NCBI RefSeq assembly: GCF_001191005.1
Contig: NZ_CP012201.1
Span: forward strand, 4,650,001-4,714,000
Direction: 5' to 3'
DNA: 64,000 bases
DNA from: Massilia sp. NR 4-1
Lineage (GTDB): Bacteria; Pseudomonadota; Gammaproteobacteria; Burkholderiales; Burkholderiaceae_D
Shown here: positions 60,785 to 64,000 of the stretch, piece by piece
Numbering within the stretch: position 1 is the stretch's first letter
Layout: every line of letters begins with the position of its first letter
Position numbers and translations under genes: made by a program
Notes under the pieces: generated by a model
What the model was told of the DNA's origin: nothing
The model's input: the letters and a program-made list of their open reading frames with translations, nothing else
Database searches by the model: none

Positions 60785-62082
60785 TCGGTCGGCAGGCGGA
60801 TGGTGAAGCGCGCGCCGCCCATGGGCGAGCTGTCCACCGCGATGGCGCCGCCATGCAGCTCGATGGCCTTGCGCGCGATCGACAGGCCCAGGCCGAAACC
60901 GCCGGTGCTGCGGTCGCGGCTGCGGTCCAGGCGGTAGAAGGGGTCGAAGATTTTCTCGCGCTCCGCTTGCGGAATGCCGGGACCATCGTCCTCCACCACG
61001 ATGCGCACGCCATCCAGCCGGCGCGCCGCCGACAGCGCCACCCGCGTGGCCGCGTACTTTTGCGCATTGCGCATCAGATTGCAGACGGCGCGCAGCAGCA
61101 GGCGGCGGTCGCCGCGATAGCTGTCCACATTGTCGGCCACTAGCACGTCGAGGGCGGGGGCGGCCGGCGGCAGCGAATCGGCCACGCTGCGCAAGGTTTC
61201 CGCCAGGTCGAAGCGTTCGCGCTTGAGCGGCTGGTCGCCCATGCGGATCATGCCCAGCAGCTCGCTGACCAGCTGGTTCAGCTCATGCAGATCGCCCTCC
61301 ATGGCGGCGATGCGTTCTTCCAGCGCCGGCGATTGGGCCGCGTCGCGCAGCAGTTCCAGCGCGAATTCCAGGCGCGCGATCGGCGTGCGGATTTCATGCG
61401 AGACCGAATGCAGCAAGCTGCTTTGCGCGTCGAGCAGGCGCTCGATGCGTTCGGCCATATGGTTGAAGCATTCCGCCAGCGGATGGATCGCTTCGCTGGC
61501 CGGCAGGTGCACGCGCGCCGTCAACTGGCCCTGGCCGAATTCATCGGCCATCTGCGCCAGCTTCTGCAGCGAGCGCCAGTGCGCGCGCGACCAGGCGGCA
61601 ATCGGCACCAGCACCACCAGCGCCACGATCAGGTAGCGCACCGCCTCCATCTTCAGCGCCAGGCCGACGTCGATCGGCAAATCCTGGGCGTGGATGGCTT
61701 CCTCGTTGCTGCCGATATAGCGCTCGCCGATCAGGTCGACGCGGCGCAGGAAGGCCTTGTGGCGCACGTCGATCACCACCTCGCCGCGCTCGAAGGCGGC
61801 GCGGGTGCTGGCCGGCAGCAGCTGGCGCGCCGCCGCCAGCGGCAGCAGGTCGAAGCGCACCTCGGACACTTCGCGCACCTTGTTCAGGCGTCCCAGCCAC
61901 TCGTCGGCAGGGGCCTGGTCGACATACTGTTCGAGCAGGAAGATCTGGCCCGCCGCCTGGCGCCGCGCGATGCTTTCCTGCGGGTCGCCGAACAGCCAGC
62001 TCATGGCGAAATAGGCGATAACCGCTGCCACGCTGATCGACAGCGTCACCAGTACGGCAAAGCGGCGGAACAGGCGGTTCAT
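60781..62082 (-). CDS. rstB: RstB-like sensor histidine kinase
   Basis: 433 residues. Two transmembrane helices (about 8-30 and 149-165) enclose a periplasmic sensor of about 115 residues; then HAMP, the H-box LLHSVSHEIRTPIARLEFALELL with His229, and the ATPase domain with NAQKYA, DGPGIP and GFGLGLSIA. By order and sequence it pairs with the regulator at 63107-63787, though an opposite-strand gene separates them. A TACAAT lies 6 nt before the ATG, again compatible with a leaderless start. Confidence 0.88.
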   Translation of the reverse strand: MNRLFRRFAVLVTLSISVAAVIAYFAMSWLFGDPQESIARRQAAGQIFLLEQYVDQAPADEWLGRLNKVREVSEVRFDLLPLAAARQLLPASTRAAFERGEVVIDVRHKAFLRRVDLIGERYIGSNEEAIHAQDLPIDVGLALKMEAVRYLIVALVVLVPIAAWSRAHWRSLQKLAQMADEFGQGQLTARVHLPASEAIHPLAECFNHMAERIERLLDAQSSLLHSVSHEIRTPIARLEFALELLRDAAQSPALEERIAAMEGDLHELNQLVSELLGMIRMGDQPLKRERFDLAETLRSVADSLPPAAPALDVLVADNVDSYRGDRRLLLRAVCNLMRNAQKYAATRVALSAARRLDGVRIVVEDDGPGIPQAEREKIFDPFYRLDRSRDRSTGGFGLGLSIARKAIELHGGAIAVDSSPMGGARFTIRLPTD

Positions 62083-62214
62083 GGGCGGATTGTATAAGAG
62101 TTAAGCTTCCGCCAAACGTTTCCCTTACAAATTTAAGACAATTCGCCCGCATTTGCAGGACGAATCTCTACCGTGCGGGCACTACGATGAATTCATTGAT
62201 AACAAGGAGTCCCT

Positions 62215-62301
62215 ATGAGCAAATCACCCATCGCCATGGCTGGACGGTCCGCTTCCTGTTCTGCCCTGGAAAATGCGTCTATCGCTGCTCAGCTAGAATA
62301 G
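62215..62301 (+). CDS. 28-residue small ORF candidate with strong ribosome binding site
   Basis: In the 340-bp gap between rstB and the exported protein, an ATG with AAGGAG 5 nt upstream opens 28 codons, Ser/Ala-rich with one Cys, ending TAG. The peptide (MSKSPIAMAGRS...) is not recognised and has no membrane helix. A TAGAAT near its end (62294-62299) may be the -10 of the following gene. A second frame, 62307-62426 (39 codons), overlaps the next start codon as ATGA but looks like GC-rich shadow coding. Evidence is limited to the translation signals. Confidence 0.4.
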   Translation: MSKSPIAMAGRSASCSALENASIAAQLE

Positions 62302-62422
62302 CGGGCATGCCTGCCGACAGCCCATGCCATGCGCTCCCGCCTCCCGCCCGCCTGCGCCGCCTTGCCCGGCGCCGCGCGGCCGGGCTGAGCACGGACCATA
62401 CGCCGGCCTCCGAGCTTGCACC

Positions 62423-63106
62423 ATGAAGCCCTTGCGACTTCTTCTGGCCTGGCTGTCCCTGCTGGTGACGGGGCCGACGCTCGCCCAGGGCGAGTGGATC
62501 AGCTACCGCGACGCCTACCGCGTCATGGTGCAGTTCGAGAAATACGGCAAGCCCAAACACTTCCTGCAAAACCACTACCAGGTCAGCGCGCGCGACGGCC
62601 AGGCACCCGACGGCTTGCGCCTGACCCTGAACGTCAAGGCCAGCCAGCTCAATCTGCCGCTGGACGCCACCGGCCGCACCACCTTCCCGCTGCTGAAAGG
62701 CGCGTATGACGAGAACGCGGCCCTGGTCCTGAACCGCAAGATCAGCCAATACAGCTTCCAGCCGCGCCTCTCGATCATCGTGCGCCTGGACGGCTTGTAC
62801 GAGGGTGTGGATCTGCGCAGCGCCTGCGACCAGGCCTTGCAGTACCAGCGCTACCTGGATGCGGCCACCTACGGCAGCCGGCGCTGCAGCGGCGTGCGTT
62901 TCGGCTACCTGCGCAAGGGCGAGGCCCAGGTGCGCGTGCGCGACGGCGAGAAAGAATATCTGCTGCCGGTGAGCGAAGGCGCGATCTTCGACGCCGATCC
63001 GAACACCGGCTTTCGCCTCGTGGTCTACCGCTTCCAGGACTGGCCGGAGAAGGTGCAGCTGATCAGCCAGAACGCGCCGCTCGCTATCGTGCCGGTGATC
63101 GAGTGA
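62423..63106 (+). CDS. exported protein of unknown function between rstA- and rstB-like genes
   Basis: 227 residues with a signal peptide (cleavage about TLA-QGE, residue 22). The mature part is mostly beta: ISYRDAYRVMVQFEKYGKPKHFLQNHYQV, then FQPRLSIIVRLDGLYEGVDLRSACDQALQYQRYL and FGYLRKGEAQVRVRDGEKEYLLPV. Two Cys (about residues 138 and 156) may pair. I cannot assign a family with confidence. It lies on the plus strand, opposite to and between the regulator and kinase genes; it could be a periplasmic partner of the kinase. Confidence 0.75.
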   Translation: MKPLRLLLAWLSLLVTGPTLAQGEWISYRDAYRVMVQFEKYGKPKHFLQNHYQVSARDGQAPDGLRLTLNVKASQLNLPLDATGRTTFPLLKGAYDENAALVLNRKISQYSFQPRLSIIVRLDGLYEGVDLRSACDQALQYQRYLDAATYGSRRCSGVRFGYLRKGEAQVRVRDGEKEYLLPVSEGAIFDADPNTGFRLVVYRFQDWPEKVQLISQNAPLAIVPVIE

Positions 63107-63787
63107 TCAGTTCCAGGCCGAAGGCGAAAACAGATAGCCTTCGCCCCACACTGTCTTGATTTTTTCCGATTCGCCGTCGTCGAATTTGCGGCGCAGCTTG
63201 GAGATGCTGTTATCGATGCTGCGGTCCAGGCCATCGAACTCGATGCCGCGCATCTTCTTCAGCAGCGCATCGCGCGACAGCACGCGGCCGGCCGATTCGG
63301 CCAGCACCAGCAGCAGCTTGTATTCGGTGTTGCTGAGCAGTGCCGGCTCGCCGCGCCAGGTCACGGTGCGGTCGCTGGTGGCGATGTTCAGCGCGCCGAA
63401 CACCATGCCATTGCTGGCCTGCTTGTCCTGGGCGCGGCGCAGCAGGGCGCGCAGGCGCGCCAGCAGCACGCGCGGCTGCACCGGCTTGTTGACGAAATCG
63501 TCGGCGCCTTGCTCCAGCAGGGAGACTTCATCGTAGGAATCTTCGCGCGCCGTCATCACCAGGATCGGCACCTTGCTGATCTCGCGCAGCTGGCGCGACA
63601 CTTGCATGCCGTCCAGGCCGGGCAGCATCAGGTCCAGGATCACGGCATCGGCCGGACTGGCCTTGAAGCTGGCCAGCGCCTGGTCGCCGCGGCCCACCAC
63701 CGTCACCTTGAATTCATAGGCGCCCAGGTATTCCGTTACCAGCTCGGCCAGGCGCGCATCGTCCTCCACCAGCAATACTTGGTACAT
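63107..63787 (-). CDS. rstA: RstA-like OmpR-family response regulator
   Basis: 226 residues. Receiver with acidic pair D9-D10, phospho-acceptor D52 in VILDLMLPGLDG, T82-type MTAR and K102-type NKPVQPRVLLARL; then an OmpR/PhoB winged helix ending GEGYLFSPSAWN, which resembles RstA. ATG 63787 is chosen because GGAGG lies 6 nt before it, while the ATG at 63793 abuts the GGAGG. Probably the partner of the RstB-like kinase. GACAAATG direct repeats lie upstream. Confidence 0.88.
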   Translation of the reverse strand: MYQVLLVEDDARLAELVTEYLGAYEFKVTVVGRGDQALASFKASPADAVILDLMLPGLDGMQVSRQLREISKVPILVMTAREDSYDEVSLLEQGADDFVNKPVQPRVLLARLRALLRRAQDKQASNGMVFGALNIATSDRTVTWRGEPALLSNTEYKLLLVLAESAGRVLSRDALLKKMRGIEFDGLDRSIDNSISKLRRKFDDGESEKIKTVWGEGYLFSPSAWN

Positions 63788-63825
63788 GGCCATCCTCCGT
63801 CGAAGATGGTTATTTTATAAGAGCG

Positions 63826-63850
63826 AAAAAGGAAAAGGCACAATGTGCCC
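63826..63850 (-). terminator. probable terminator of the upstream acyl-CoA dehydrogenase gene
   Basis: On the minus strand GGCAC-ATT-GTGCC (63849-63837) is followed by TTTTCCTTTTT, 68 nt after the dehydrogenase stop codon and ahead of the response regulator start. Short stem, so moderate confidence. Confidence 0.5.
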
Positions 63851-63858
63851 CGCTTGAG

Positions 63859-63887
63859 GACAAATGAATACACTTTCATGACAAATG
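63859..63887. promoter_or_regulatory. GACAAATG direct repeat upstream of the RstA-like gene
   Basis: Two exact GACAAATG copies (63859-63866 and 63880-63887) spaced by 21 bp, two helical turns, as OmpR-type dimers require. They lie about 75-100 bp before the regulator start, suggesting autoregulation. Confidence 0.45.
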
Positions 63888-63917
63888 CCGCCACCGGCGC
63901 TGGTGGCGGCATGCGCC

Positions 63918-64000
63918 TTACAGCGCGCGCGCGATCAGCAGCTTCTGGATATCGCTGGTGCCCTCGTAGATCTGGCACACGCGCGCATCGCGGTAGATGC
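63918..64000 (-). CDS. acyl-CoA dehydrogenase, C-terminal end (partial)
   Basis: The last 26 codons and stop of a gene entering from the right edge. The reading IYRDARVCQIYEGTSDIQ..LLIARAL carries the catalytic-arm motif (I)YEGTSDIQ that ends acyl-CoA dehydrogenases. The chain-length class cannot be told from this fragment; an isovaleryl-CoA dehydrogenase would be of interest given the liu genes, but the EGTSDIQ form is more like short-chain acyl-CoA dehydrogenases. Confidence 0.88.
   Translation of the reverse strand, partial: IYRDARVCQIYEGTSDIQKLLIARAL

Noticed and set aside
63918..64000. Calling the partial dehydrogenase liuA (isovaleryl-CoA dehydrogenase)
   Set aside because: Only the last 26 codons are visible, and their EGTSDIQ motif is shared by several acyl-CoA dehydrogenase classes; it is also 22 kb from liuB.

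Overview
The window looks like chromosomal DNA from a betaproteobacterium of the Oxalobacteraceae (Massilia/Duganella/Janthinobacterium type). This is inferred from the high GC content, the gene families, the dolP-diaA-yraN-lpoA/rsmI block, ybeD and lipBA in one region, a GGGGTC..GACCCC palindromic repeat, and TonB receptors with a VEITGSSIKR-type plug start. Almost all of it is native, densely packed coding sequence. There are no insertion sequences, integrases or CRISPR arrays; the only phage-like item is one CII-type regulator.

Layout. (1) 1-9.1 kb, minus strand: a microaerobic block, aer-hemN-safE-ccoI-ccoS-ccoNOQ, with perfect FNR/ANR boxes in front of aer and ccoN. (2) 9.2-15 kb: DUF808 membrane protein, LysE exporter, a 24-residue small ORF with its own terminator, a CII-like regulator, a three-gene envelope module (Ser/Gly-rich membrane protein, DUF2491, PspA/IM30), then ybeD. 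(3) 15-21 kb: LysR/GST divergent pair, the RegB/RegA redox two-component system, and a TonB receptor with a CxxxM motif that may be for copper; RegA-type sites lie on both sides of regBA. (4) 21-25.9 kb: lipB-lipA-ung-thioesterase, an exported truncated globin with a DUF3034 outer-membrane protein, and a TlpA-like thioredoxin. (5) 26-31 kb: dolP-diaA-yraN-lpoA on minus, rsmI on plus, a REP-like palindrome, a Pro/Ala-rich membrane protein and tRNA-Pro(TGG).

(6) 31-41.7 kb, minus strand: one long run liuB-liuC-bioA-bioF-bioD-bioB-liuD-(2-hydroxyacid dehydrogenase)-mvaB. A complete bioAFDB set sits inside the leucine/isovalerate catabolic operon, whose methylcrotonyl-CoA carboxylase needs biotin. 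(7) 41.8-59.8 kb: ychJ and a DadA-like oxidase, then a large peptidoglycan recycling and remodelling region: GntR regulator, murQ, ampG, a DigH-type GHL10 lipoprotein, a BadF-type sugar kinase, an AmiD-type amidase, a LysR regulator, a VanX/DdpX D-Ala-D-Ala dipeptidase, dacB behind a fused SpmA-SpmB protein, an oligopeptide-binding lipoprotein and a large TonB receptor. (8) 59.9-64 kb: a YihY membrane protein, an RstB-like kinase and RstA-like regulator separated by an opposite-strand exported protein, and the end of an acyl-CoA dehydrogenase gene.

How the parts fit. The left third is a low-oxygen respiration and redox-sensing region (cbb3 oxidase, copper loading, oxygen-independent haem synthesis, aerotaxis, RegBA). 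The centre couples biotin supply to a biotin-dependent catabolic pathway. The right third could take muropeptides from the wall to metabolism: stripping of peptides (AmiD, DacB, DdpX), cutting of naked glycan (DigH), import (AmpG, binding protein, TonB receptor), and phosphorylation and ether cleavage (kinase, MurQ). The most unusual observations are the bio-in-liu operon, the breadth of the murein cluster including spmAB-dacB, the RegA-type boxes bracketing regBA, and two very short ORFs with good translation signals.
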